NCBI GenBank assembly: GCA_001548435.1
Contig: AP017308.1
Location: forward strand, 1,745,030 to 1,809,029
Source: Leptolyngbya sp. NIES-3755
Lineage (GTDB): Bacteria > Cyanobacteriota > Cyanobacteriia > Leptolyngbyales > Leptolyngbyaceae
Length of the DNA: 64,000 nucleotides
Reading direction: 5' to 3'
Of the stretch, positions 52,946 through 61,674 are shown one piece after another. A program made the position numbers and the translations under genes. Each line of letters begins with the position of its first letter. The stretch's first letter is position 1. The notes beneath the pieces are model-generated. The model was not told the DNA's origin. It saw nothing but the letters and a program-made list of their open reading frames with translations, and searched no databases.

Positions 52946-54706
52946 ATGACCGAATTCTGGAGTCGTTTTTTTGATTCAAGTTCTTACATGCCTCACGGGC
53001 ATTGTTATCTTTGGCAGACTGGATTGGTTTGGCTGCACATTACTGGCGATGCGTTGATTGCACTGTCTTACTATTCGATTCCACTCGCGATCGTATTTTT
53101 CGTGCGAAAACGTGAGGATCTGCCGTTTAACTGGATTTTTCTGTTATTTGGAGCTTTTATTGTTGCTTGCGGCACAGGGCATCTTTTAGATATTTGGACT
53201 TTGTGGCATCCAGATTATTGGATTTCTGGTGGCTTGAAAGCGATCACCGCAATGGTGTCTGTGCTCACGGCGATCGAACTTTATCCCTTAATTCCAAAAG
53301 CCTTGGCGCTTCCCAGTCCAACCGAATTGAAGTTGGCAAACCAAACGCTGCAAGTCCAGATTGGGGAACGTCGTCAAGCAGAAACCGCACTGAAACGGCA
53401 GCAGGATCAGCTTGAAGAATTAGTTGCCCAACGCACCGCAGAATTAACGAAGATCAATCAACAACTCCAAGACGAAATCATCGAACGCCAACGGATTCAA
53501 GAAGAGCGAGAATTAGCCTTGCAGCGAGAGCAACGGGCACGTGAACAAGCAGAAGCGGCAAATCGAGTCAAAGATGAATTCCTCGCAGTTTTGTCGCATG
53601 AATTGAGAACACCTCTGAATCCGATTTTGGGTTGGACAAAGCTTTTACAGAAAAAGTTACTGACTCCAGAGAAAACGACGATCGCACTCGATACGATCGA
53701 GCGGAATGCCAAACTTCAATCTCAATTGATCGAGGATTTACTCGATATTTCTCGTATTATGCGCGGGAAATTAACGCTGAATACATCAGCAATAGATTTG
53801 AAGACCGTGGTGAAATCTGCGATCGACACAGTTTCTCTAGCAGCAGAAGCAAAACAAATTCAGATTGAAACTCATCTCGAAGCTGAAGTTGGACAGATCT
53901 TGGGAGATGCAGGACGATTACAACAAGTCGTGTGGAATTTGCTCTCGAATGCGGTGAAATTCACGCCTGAAGGTGGACACGTAGTCATCTCTTTAACGAG
54001 TGAGGATGCGAGTCACGCCAAGATCATAGTTCGAGATAACGGCAAAGGGATTAATCCAAAGGCTCTAGAGTGTGTCTTCGATCGATTCTGGCAAGAAGAC
54101 AGTACGAATACTCGCCAGTTTGGGGGCTTAGGATTGGGACTGGCAATCAGTCGGCAAATTGTCGAGCTTCATGGCGGCACGATCGTGGCAGAAAGTAATG
54201 GGGAAGGAACCGGAGCGACCTTTACGGTGAGATTGCCACTCCGAGCAGCAGTTCCAGTGACTACACCCTATCCAGCCTCTTCTTCAGAAGATTCGACTTT
54301 AGAAGGGCTACGGATTTTAGTGGTCGATGATAGCGCCGATTCGCGTGAATATGCTGCATTTGTTCTAAGTGAAGCAGGATCGCATGTGAGAACAGCGGAC
54401 TCTGCCGAAGCTGCGATCGTGGCAATCGAGGAAGAGTTACCCGATGTGATCGTGTGCGACATTGGAATGCCCCAAGCCAATGGGTACGAACTGATTCAAA
54501 AAATCCGATCGCGTCCTCCAGAGAAAGGGGGCGGTATTGTTGCGATCGCGCTCACTTCCTACGCGGGAGACTATGACCAGAAGCAAGCGATCGCGGCAGG
54601 ATTTCAGCAACATCTGTCGAAACCTGTGGAACCGGAACAATTAGTCAAGACCATCTCCGCCATTTGTCCGATCCGGTCGTTAAATCGTACATCGGTGTTA
54701 AATTAA
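52946..54706 (+). CDS. Ethylene-receptor-like hybrid histidine kinase
   Basis: A 586-residue membrane sensor. The N-terminus has three transmembrane helices (about 26-52, 62-80, 92-112) matching the plant ETR1 ethylene-binding domain: D35, Y42, C75 and H79 fall exactly at ETR1 D25, Y32, C65 and H69 plus ten, where C65/H69 bind copper. A coiled-coil linker (125-205) leads to HisKA with the intact phospho-His (VLSHELRTPLNPILG), HATPase_c (DNGKGI; GGLGLGLAIS) and a C-terminal receiver (ILVVDDSADS; phospho-Asp in DVIVCDIGMPQ; Lys in LSKPVEPEQ). Unlike plant ETR1 there is no GAF domain. Ligand is inferred, not shown. Confidence 0.9.
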   Translation: MTEFWSRFFDSSSYMPHGHCYLWQTGLVWLHITGDALIALSYYSIPLAIVFFVRKREDLPFNWIFLLFGAFIVACGTGHLLDIWTLWHPDYWISGGLKAITAMVSVLTAIELYPLIPKALALPSPTELKLANQTLQVQIGERRQAETALKRQQDQLEELVAQRTAELTKINQQLQDEIIERQRIQEERELALQREQRAREQAEAANRVKDEFLAVLSHELRTPLNPILGWTKLLQKKLLTPEKTTIALDTIERNAKLQSQLIEDLLDISRIMRGKLTLNTSAIDLKTVVKSAIDTVSLAAEAKQIQIETHLEAEVGQILGDAGRLQQVVWNLLSNAVKFTPEGGHVVISLTSEDASHAKIIVRDNGKGINPKALECVFDRFWQEDSTNTRQFGGLGLGLAISRQIVELHGGTIVAESNGEGTGATFTVRLPLRAAVPVTTPYPASSSEDSTLEGLRILVVDDSADSREYAAFVLSEAGSHVRTADSAEAAIVAIEEELPDVIVCDIGMPQANGYELIQKIRSRPPEKGGGIVAIALTSYAGDYDQKQAIAAGFQQHLSKPVEPEQLVKTISAICPIRSLNRTSVLN

Positions 54707-54912
54707 CTCGATCGCTCAAATTAGCCGTATTTTTACGGATAAAGGATGAGATTGCGACTTTCGATCGACATCGAAACTGCAATTTAGTCTTATAACAATG
54801 GGTACAGAATTCTTAATTATGATTTTTCAGTTGAGTGCCATACTTACGCTAGTTTTTAGTGATAGTATAAATTCCCTGAAATTCAGCAATTTATCTAATC
54901 CAGGTTGTCTAA

Positions 54913-55167
54913 ATGACCGTTTTATCTTCAGAAACGAATGAATTAATCCAGAGTGATCCGCCGCAAAGTGATCTAGGGCAGCGTGAACCAACCGATTCGC
55001 AGTTAATTCGCTATCTCAAAGAAGAGTTAGCCGTTCCCGACGAATTAGTTGAACTGGCTTTGCGCCACTCCGAGCAAGAACGTGGCACTTTGCCAATGGT
55101 GCTCTGGCGGTATGGATTTGTCTCGATCGACCAACTGAATCAGATTTTTGATTGGATGGCGCGATAA
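54913..55167 (+). CDS. DUF2949 family small protein
   Basis: An 84-residue soluble protein of a cyanobacteria-specific family (QLIRYLKEELAVPDELVELALRHSEQE, LPMVLWRYGFVSIDQLNQIFDWM). The fold is helical; the biological role is unknown. It lies 206 bp after the hybrid kinase and one base short of the convergent DUF3611 gene. Confidence 0.85.
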   Translation: MTVLSSETNELIQSDPPQSDLGQREPTDSQLIRYLKEELAVPDELVELALRHSEQERGTLPMVLWRYGFVSIDQLNQIFDWMAR

Positions 55168-55168
55168 A

Positions 55169-55726
55169 TTACTGTTTGCTCATTTTGTTCAAGAGCCAGA
55201 GTGAAGTCGAAATCGCTACGAACTGCGCCAAAATCACGTTAGCGCTGGCTTGAACGATAAAAATATCGATCGGTTGAATAAATCTGGCTGGATCAACATT
55301 GATAAATCCGCCCACGCCTTGACCCAATGCTTTTGTTGCGAGTAACCCGACGATCGCCTGAGTTCCCAAGAGTGCCAAGAACGTTCCAATCAAACTGGCA
55401 GTCAATCCGATCCGAATCGTTTGAATCGCCTCCGCTTTTTTCGGTCGTGCTGCGGGTTCTGCGTTGAGTCGTCGCCCGATCGCGACATATTTTGTGAGCG
55501 ACCAGAACATATTGAATCCTAAAATTGCAATCCCGCAAATCGTCAGCACAACTCCGACTCCGGTTCCTGGATTATTTCCACCTGGATTCCGCACCGAAAC
55601 CGATGCAAACAGCAAAATCACAGCAGAAATGATTGCCAGCACCAACTGAAACCAGAAGCTAAACCAACCTGCAAATCGAAACGTGCTGGCGATTTCTCGG
55701 AGAGTCGGAGAGTCGGATTTCGTCAT
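55169..55726 (-). CDS. DUF3611 family membrane protein
   Basis: A 185-residue protein with four transmembrane helices, of a cyanobacterial/chloroplast family. Landmarks are IASTFRFAGWFSFWFQLVLAIIS, GVGVVLTICGIAILGFNMFWSL, RRLNAEPAARPKKAEAIQTIRIGL and IFIVQASANVILAQFVAIS. Function unknown. ATG 55726 is preferred over an in-frame GTG 15 bp upstream. Confidence 0.88.
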   Translation of the reverse strand: MTKSDSPTLREIASTFRFAGWFSFWFQLVLAIISAVILLFASVSVRNPGGNNPGTGVGVVLTICGIAILGFNMFWSLTKYVAIGRRLNAEPAARPKKAEAIQTIRIGLTASLIGTFLALLGTQAIVGLLATKALGQGVGGFINVDPARFIQPIDIFIVQASANVILAQFVAISTSLWLLNKMSKQ

Positions 55727-55839
55727 TGCAACAAGTCCCACAGAAGCTACATCCAGCTTACAGCGATTTGAGTTGGATTGTCCTGAGGAGTATTTGAGCG
55801 AACCTTCACTTACACTATCCCTTACGGTAGGATGGGATT

Positions 55840-56748
55840 ATGCCTACCCTTCCTATTTCGGGAGTGTCCCACGTCTACGATCTGACGGCTCCCACCTCAA
55901 ACCCTGAAGTTCTCGTCTTCGTCCATGGTTGGATGCTGAGTCGCAATTATTGGCAGCCATTGATCGAGCTACTGTCTCGTGATTATCAGTGTTTGTCTTA
56001 TGATTTGCGAGGTTTTGGTCAGTCCCAGCCTCAGAGGAACGCGCCGATCTCAGAAGTGCAGGAGTCTGGCAATGTTGCGATCGCAACTCAAACCGCGATC
56101 GCGCAGTACAGTCTACTTTCGTATGCCAGAGATTTAGGAATGTTGCTGAGAGGGTTACAGATTTCTAAAGCTTGGCTGATCGGACATTCGCTGGGTGGCT
56201 ATGTAGCGCTTTGGGCAGCGGATCAAATGCCAGAACAGATTCAAGGCGTGATCTGTCTGAATTCTGGCGGTGGGATTTATCTAAAAGAAGCATTTGAGCG
56301 GTTTCGATCGGCAGGGCAGCAAATGGTGAAACTGCGCCCGAAATGGTTGCCTCAAGTGCCGTGTTTGGATTTGGTATTTACACGAGCAAACGTCGTGAGC
56401 GCGATCGAGCGATCGTGGGGTCGGCAACGCGTGATCGATTTTGTCAGCGCTAATCCAGAAGCGGCAGTCGGAACGCTTTTAGATTCGACGACAGAAGCGG
56501 AAGTCCATCGTTTACCGCAGGTTGTAGCGCGACTGTCTCAACCGCTCTATTTCATTGCTGGCGCGAAGGACACTGTGATGGAGCCAAAATATGTTCGACA
56601 TTTAGCCAGTTTCCATCCCTTGTTTGGCGATTGTGCCGATAATGTTCTGGAGATTCCCGACTGCGGACATTTATCGATGTTGGAGAAAACCGAGACCGTT
56701 GAAGCGCAGATTCGAGAGATTTTGCGATCGTCAAATTCTCTATCGTAA
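55840..56748 (+). CDS. Alpha/beta hydrolase
   Basis: A 302-residue soluble hydrolase. It has the oxyanion-hole FVHGWMLSRNYW, SYDLRGFGQSQP, nucleophile Ser in GHSLGGYVAL, an acidic residue near IAGAKDTVMEP and a His in PDCGHLSMLEK. The architecture is that of esterases, epoxide hydrolases and haloperoxidase-like enzymes; no substrate can be given. It lies 64 bp upstream of two glycosyltransferase genes. Confidence 0.88.
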   Translation: MPTLPISGVSHVYDLTAPTSNPEVLVFVHGWMLSRNYWQPLIELLSRDYQCLSYDLRGFGQSQPQRNAPISEVQESGNVAIATQTAIAQYSLLSYARDLGMLLRGLQISKAWLIGHSLGGYVALWAADQMPEQIQGVICLNSGGGIYLKEAFERFRSAGQQMVKLRPKWLPQVPCLDLVFTRANVVSAIERSWGRQRVIDFVSANPEAAVGTLLDSTTEAEVHRLPQVVARLSQPLYFIAGAKDTVMEPKYVRHLASFHPLFGDCADNVLEIPDCGHLSMLEKTETVEAQIREILRSSNSLS

Positions 56749-56812
56749 GTGCGACTTTTCAAGTGGCTCGTTCCGTGTCAAACTACCGCATGGTTTGATC
56801 TTGGGCTGAGAC

Positions 56813-58516
56813 ATGAACGATCAGATTGACGCACCAGAGAAAAAACGATCGACAATTCTCGACTTTGTTTTGTCGATCGTTTGGGTGCTGGCGTTGGGCG
56901 GAATTACGTTTTTTTATCAGTTGGGCAGCATCGGATTGGTGGATGAAACAGAGCCACTATTTGTTGAGGCGGCGCGACAGATGACCGTGACGGGAAATTG
57001 GATTACGCCGTACTTCAATCAGATGACTCGGTTTGATAAGCCACCGCTGATTTACTGGCTGATGGCGATCGGGTTTAAAACGATCGGGGTGAATGAGTGG
57101 GCGGCTCGGTTGCCTTCTGCGATCGCAGGAACGGTTTTGGTCGGATTCTGTTTCTATGCGATTCGGCGGTTAGTACCCTCGAAGATTGCGCCTTATCTTG
57201 GATCAGCGATCGTGGCTCTGAATTTAATTACGTTATTTTTTGGACGATTGGGCTACTCGGATATGTTGCTGAGTGCCTGTTTTGGTGGATCGTTGCTGGC
57301 GTTTTTTCTGGGTTATGTTGAATCGAGTTGGGGCTGGTATCGGACGTTTTATATCTTGATGGGATTGGCGGTTTTAACGAAAGGTCCGGTTGGAGTGGTA
57401 CTGCCGAGCGCGATCGTGATTTTGTTCCTGTTTTGGGCAGGGAAATTGCGTGAGGTTTTGCGCGAGATCAAACCGATTCGGGGAACGGGAATCTTTTTGC
57501 TTGTGAGTGTTCCTTGGTACGTGCTGGCTTACATTCAGAATGGGAATGCGTTTATTGAATCGTTTTTTGGAGTCCATAATGTTGAGCGGTTTACGAATGT
57601 CGTGAATCAGCATTCGGGACCTTGGTACTACCATTTATTGATTGTGTTGGGCGGATTTTTCCCTTGGTCACTGTGTTTACCTGCGGCAATTACTTATGTT
57701 CTAACTCAATCCAAATGGAAGCAGGAAGAGCGATCTAAGCATTTCGGGAAGTTTGCGCTGGTGTGGTTTGCGGTTGTATTGATCTTTTTTACGATCGCTG
57801 TGACCAAATATATTACTTACACGTTACCGCTCTATCCAGCAGCCGCGATTCTCGTCACATTGTGGTTTGTGCACCATTCCTCAGAATCGCGTCAATCGAA
57901 TTGGCTTAAATTTACTGTTTATTTCAGCATTGCAATTTCGATCGCAGTTGGGATTTGTATTTTTTACAGTCCAAATTGGCTCAATCGTGATCCAGCCATG
58001 CCCAATCTAGGATTGAGAATGCAGCAAACCGGATTACAGCATATTGGTGCATCAATTTGGATTACAACCGCGATCGCTGGATTAATCTTAGCGGTGCAGC
58101 GTCGATTGCGTTGGTATTGGGCAGTGAATCTCGTTGCCTTTGCTGCATTTATTCTCTTCTTTATTACCCCTGCTGTTGGTGTCATTGATTCAGTTCGACA
58201 ACTGCCGCTTCGTCAAATTGCCGCAGGTACGATCGAGGATCGAAAACCGAATGAACCGATCGTGATGGGAACAGATGCGTTTGAGAAACCGAGTTTGGTG
58301 TTTTACACTCGTCAGCCGATCACGTTTATTAATCGCACTCGGTTGATTCAACCGTATTTACAAGAGTTGCGGAAAGAGGGAAAAGTCCGATCGATTCTCT
58401 TGATTACAACGCAAACTGCATTACAGGGAACGGGATTGAAACTAAATCAGTACCAACCGCTTCAACAATATAGTCAATACCTACTCGTGCGGGTTCCAAT
58501 TCGTCCGGTGAAATAG
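56813..58516 (+). CDS. Membrane glycosyltransferase, GT39/ArnT-like
   Basis: A 567-residue protein with about eleven transmembrane segments and the GT-C signature VDETEPLFVEAARQM followed by GNWITPYFNQMTRFDKPPLIYWL, as in ArnT/dolichyl-phosphate-mannose transferases that use a lipid-linked sugar donor. The C-terminal periplasmic part begins near residue 465. Probably decorates a surface lipid or protein; the precise reaction is unknown. It precedes a second GT39 gene by 4 bp, so the two form an operon. Confidence 0.88.
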   Translation: MNDQIDAPEKKRSTILDFVLSIVWVLALGGITFFYQLGSIGLVDETEPLFVEAARQMTVTGNWITPYFNQMTRFDKPPLIYWLMAIGFKTIGVNEWAARLPSAIAGTVLVGFCFYAIRRLVPSKIAPYLGSAIVALNLITLFFGRLGYSDMLLSACFGGSLLAFFLGYVESSWGWYRTFYILMGLAVLTKGPVGVVLPSAIVILFLFWAGKLREVLREIKPIRGTGIFLLVSVPWYVLAYIQNGNAFIESFFGVHNVERFTNVVNQHSGPWYYHLLIVLGGFFPWSLCLPAAITYVLTQSKWKQEERSKHFGKFALVWFAVVLIFFTIAVTKYITYTLPLYPAAAILVTLWFVHHSSESRQSNWLKFTVYFSIAISIAVGICIFYSPNWLNRDPAMPNLGLRMQQTGLQHIGASIWITTAIAGLILAVQRRLRWYWAVNLVAFAAFILFFITPAVGVIDSVRQLPLRQIAAGTIEDRKPNEPIVMGTDAFEKPSLVFYTRQPITFINRTRLIQPYLQELRKEGKVRSILLITTQTALQGTGLKLNQYQPLQQYSQYLLVRVPIRPVK

Positions 58517-58520
58517 TCTT

Positions 58521-60089
58521 ATGCGATCGAAATGGTGGAGTGACCGAACTAATCAACAAGTGCTTGCGATTCTATTAGCAGGATTCTTGTTTCGTAGTTT
58601 TATCGCGTACTGGTTGCCTCCAGGATTTGATGAAGCGTATTACTACATTTACACGCTGAATCCAGCATTGAGTTATTTCGATCATCCGCCATTGGTTGCG
58701 CTAGTGACTGCGATCGGGATTTGGCTTACGGGCGATGTCACTCAATTTAGTATTCGTCTGGGCAGTCTCTTACTGTTTCCATTCACATTGTATTTTCTAT
58801 ATCGAGCAACAGTTTATTTGTTTTCAGTTCGAGTGGGATTGATCACTTTAGCGATCGCTTCTGTAATTCCCATCTTTCAACTCGGTTTCGGAACGTTTAC
58901 GCTCCCTGATTCGCCGTTGATGTTTTTCTGGGCGTTAACGCTCTGGGTCGGTGCGATCGAGTTTTTCCCCAGAAATTCCGAATACAAGCCTACCTATAGA
59001 ATCGCTCTAATCGGCTTGTTCGTAGGTTTAGCGTGTTTAGGAAAGTACCACGGATTTCTACTTGGATTCGGACTGCTCGGATTTTGTTTGACCAGTCAGC
59101 GACATTGGAAAGTGTTTCGATCGCCTTGGACGATTCTGAGTTTCCTACTATTTCTAGTCGTGTTCTCACCTGTATTGTATTGGAATAGCCAGCACGAATG
59201 GGTTTCGTTTGTATTTCAGGGAAATCGCAGCGTTCCCGATCGCACTTACAACGTTTTGAGCGCGTTTAACGTTGCATTAATGGCTTCATTATATTTATTT
59301 CCAACATTTGGATTTCCGCTTTGGTTCGTCAGCATTCGAGAAATCATCTCGGTTATTCGGTCGAAGTTCTCGAACTCTATTCAATCCTTTATTCTCTGGA
59401 ATTCTGCTCCAGTATTTCTCATTTTTACAATCATTGGCGGGTATCAGCAGATTTTACCCGGTTGGACAATGCCAGGATTCTTTACGGTTACGCCATTACT
59501 AGGTTTATATGCGTCTCGTTGGCGATCGACCATGCTCAAACGTTGGCTGAATGGATCAACGATCACAATCACCGCTTTGATGCTACTTGCGCTGTCCCAC
59601 ATCGTACTTGGAACCCTGCAAAAACCCAGTCAGTATGCAATCTTTGGGGGTGTCGTTGCTCCCGAAAATGATGCTTCAATTCAGCTAATCGATGTCGGGC
59701 AACTGAGACGAGAATTGAATCGATCGCCCAAATTCGTCACCGCTCTCAAAAACGCAGACTTCGTTTTCAGCAATCGATTTCACCTGGCTGGACATATTGC
59801 AATGTCAATCATGCCAATCAATTCCATTCCGATTACTTGTTTCGATCGACGAGATTTACGCGGCTTTGCTTACTGGTCCACCGCAGAACAATGGGTCGGC
59901 AAGACTGCCCTTTACATGACTACAGACGAATTTCAAACTCGCGAAGACTCTGCGGCAGGATTTGCGCCGTACTTTGAGAAATTCACCAAGCTGGGAGAAA
60001 TTCCGCTGCGGCGAGGAGGCGTGATTGTCGATCGGATACACGTGTTCCAAGGAACGAATCTTTTGAACCCGTTCCCGCGTCCGTACTGA
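58521..60089 (+). CDS. Membrane glycosyltransferase, GT39 family
   Basis: A 522-residue multi-spanning GT-C glycosyltransferase. Landmarks are LPPGFDEAYYYIYTLNPALSYFDHPPLVALV (the DE acidic catalytic loop and DHPP) and LPDSPLMFFWALTLW, LACLGKYHGFLLG. It differs from the preceding gene in sequence, so it is not a recent tandem copy. It may act on the same pathway. Confidence 0.87.
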   Translation: MRSKWWSDRTNQQVLAILLAGFLFRSFIAYWLPPGFDEAYYYIYTLNPALSYFDHPPLVALVTAIGIWLTGDVTQFSIRLGSLLLFPFTLYFLYRATVYLFSVRVGLITLAIASVIPIFQLGFGTFTLPDSPLMFFWALTLWVGAIEFFPRNSEYKPTYRIALIGLFVGLACLGKYHGFLLGFGLLGFCLTSQRHWKVFRSPWTILSFLLFLVVFSPVLYWNSQHEWVSFVFQGNRSVPDRTYNVLSAFNVALMASLYLFPTFGFPLWFVSIREIISVIRSKFSNSIQSFILWNSAPVFLIFTIIGGYQQILPGWTMPGFFTVTPLLGLYASRWRSTMLKRWLNGSTITITALMLLALSHIVLGTLQKPSQYAIFGGVVAPENDASIQLIDVGQLRRELNRSPKFVTALKNADFVFSNRFHLAGHIAMSIMPINSIPITCFDRRDLRGFAYWSTAEQWVGKTALYMTTDEFQTREDSAAGFAPYFEKFTKLGEIPLRRGGVIVDRIHVFQGTNLLNPFPRPY

Positions 60090-60422
60090 GTCAAAAGAGA
60101 TACTATGACAATTTACATATCGATTTAGCGATTTAAGCTAATTACTCAAACTATAGATGAACCAATATCTCTATTTGCGATTTCACCGATATTTCACCAG
60201 TTATGAAATAAAATCTCATCAAATAATAGAGATAAGACGGCTTTTTTAAAGAAATTAGGACGTAATTGAGAATTTTTTAAGGCAGCTAAAATCTAGGTAT
60301 GTCAGGGCATATAGAATTTCCTACGTAATTTATTTGAAGAAATAGTATCGAACATCACTTGCGTATCTCGCGAGAACGGGTTACTGTCTTCATCGAGACT
60401 TCACACCTAGGAGAGATACGTA
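60090..60422. other. AT-rich intergenic region with a ribosome-site hairpin
   Basis: 333 bp between the GT39 and CAP genes. Most is AT-rich without motifs. Near the right end CGTATCTC (60362-60369) pairs with GAGATACG (60413-60420), and the latter overlaps the AGGAG ribosome site of the CAP gene. A small palindrome TCTCGCGAGA lies at the left arm. I see no gene. Confidence 0.5.
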
Positions 60423-60974
60423 ATGCTGAAACAAACCCCCAGCAAATCCGTGCAAACCTTGGCAATGTCACTTGGCATTGTATTTGCCGGACTGATCGGC
60501 AGCACGATTCCAATCCAAGCCCAGACTGCCTCTCCAGGACTGACTACAGCTCGAACCGCTTCATTCCAGATTGCCGATGCAAGTTCGATCGTAGAAATGG
60601 AACGTGCTGTCTTCAATCGAATCAACCAATACCGCGCTTCCAAGGGCTTGCGTCCAATGGTGTGGAACGACGAGATCGCCCACCAAGCCCGCGAACACAG
60701 CCGCAACATGGCGAAGAAAGTTGTCCCGTTTGGACATCAAGGATTTGAGAAACGTGCCAAAGCCCTCAGTGCTGCGATTCAAGCCAGTGGAACCGGCGAA
60801 AATGTCGGTTGGGTCGTGAGCAAACATGATCCGGCTGGAAAAGTGATTGATGCGTGGATTCAAAGCCAAAAGCACCGGGAAAATATCGAAGGTAACTTCA
60901 GCATGACCGGAATCGGCATCGGCATCAGCGCCATGGGCGAATACTACTTCACGCAAGATTTTGTTCGCAAATAA
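60423..60974 (+). CDS. Secreted CAP-domain protein
   Basis: A 183-residue exported protein: a signal peptide (TLAMSLGIVFAGLIGSTIPIQA) then a CAP (SCP/PR-1-like) domain with VFNRINQYRASKGLRPMVWNDEIAHQAREHSRNMA, FGHQGFEKRA, GENVGW and MIDAWIQS-like VIDAWIQSQKHRENI. The two His and Glu residues of the CAP cavity appear present. Bacterial CAP proteins are secreted and have unclear function. Its ribosome site AGGAG is 10 bases upstream, partly inside a potential hairpin. Confidence 0.9.
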   Translation: MLKQTPSKSVQTLAMSLGIVFAGLIGSTIPIQAQTASPGLTTARTASFQIADASSIVEMERAVFNRINQYRASKGLRPMVWNDEIAHQAREHSRNMAKKVVPFGHQGFEKRAKALSAAIQASGTGENVGWVVSKHDPAGKVIDAWIQSQKHRENIEGNFSMTGIGIGISAMGEYYFTQDFVRK

Positions 60975-61018
60975 GCGGCAGGTGTAAGATACGTGAGTTG
61001 TAGAATGACTCACCTGAT

Positions 61019-61648
61019 ATGCAGCCGCGTGAATTTCAGATTTGCGATCGCGATCTCACTCCCGATCTTCTTGAGCAATACCAATCCACGAATACGATCG
61101 CGGTCGATACGGAAACGATGGGGCTTCTACCACACCGAGATCGTTTGTGTTTGGTTCAAATTTGCGATGAGTTCGATCGTGTGACCGTCGTGAGAATCGA
61201 GCGAGGACAAACTGAAGCGCCAAATCTGAAGCAATTGTTTGAAGCTTCAAAGGTTACGAAAATTTTTCACTTCGCCCGATTTGATATCACGACGCTGCGA
61301 CATCACTTGGGAATTCATGTCACTCCGATTTTCTGTACCAAGCTTGCGAGTAAGCTGATTCGGACTTATTCGCCCCGTCACGGGTTAAAAGATTTGGTTC
61401 AGGAATTATCTGGGGTGGAACTGGATAAGAGCGCTCAAAGCTCAGATTGGGGCAATGCAATGAACTTATCTGAGGCACAACTCAAGTATGCAGCGAATGA
61501 CGTGCGGTATCTGATCGAAGCTCGATCGAAGCTGATTGCAATGTTAGAGCGTGAGGAACGATTGGAACTGGCAGAACAGTGTTTTCAAGCTTTGCCTGTG
61601 TTTGCTCAGCTTGATATTTTGCAGTATCAGAATGTGTTTGAACATTAG
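61019..61648 (+). CDS. 3'-5' exonuclease, RNase D-like
   Basis: A 209-residue DEDDy exonuclease. Exo I is AVDTETMGLLPHRD, Exo II is FHFARFDITTL, and Exo III is LKYAANDVRYLIEARSKL with Tyr and Asp. It lacks the C-terminal HRDC domains of E. coli RNase D, as is usual for short cyanobacterial forms. It probably trims tRNA or other structured RNA. Convergent with ftsI by 26 bp. Confidence 0.9.
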   Translation: MQPREFQICDRDLTPDLLEQYQSTNTIAVDTETMGLLPHRDRLCLVQICDEFDRVTVVRIERGQTEAPNLKQLFEASKVTKIFHFARFDITTLRHHLGIHVTPIFCTKLASKLIRTYSPRHGLKDLVQELSGVELDKSAQSSDWGNAMNLSEAQLKYAANDVRYLIEARSKLIAMLEREERLELAEQCFQALPVFAQLDILQYQNVFEH

Positions 61649-61674
61649 TACAGCTTGAATTCGGGATAAGAAGA

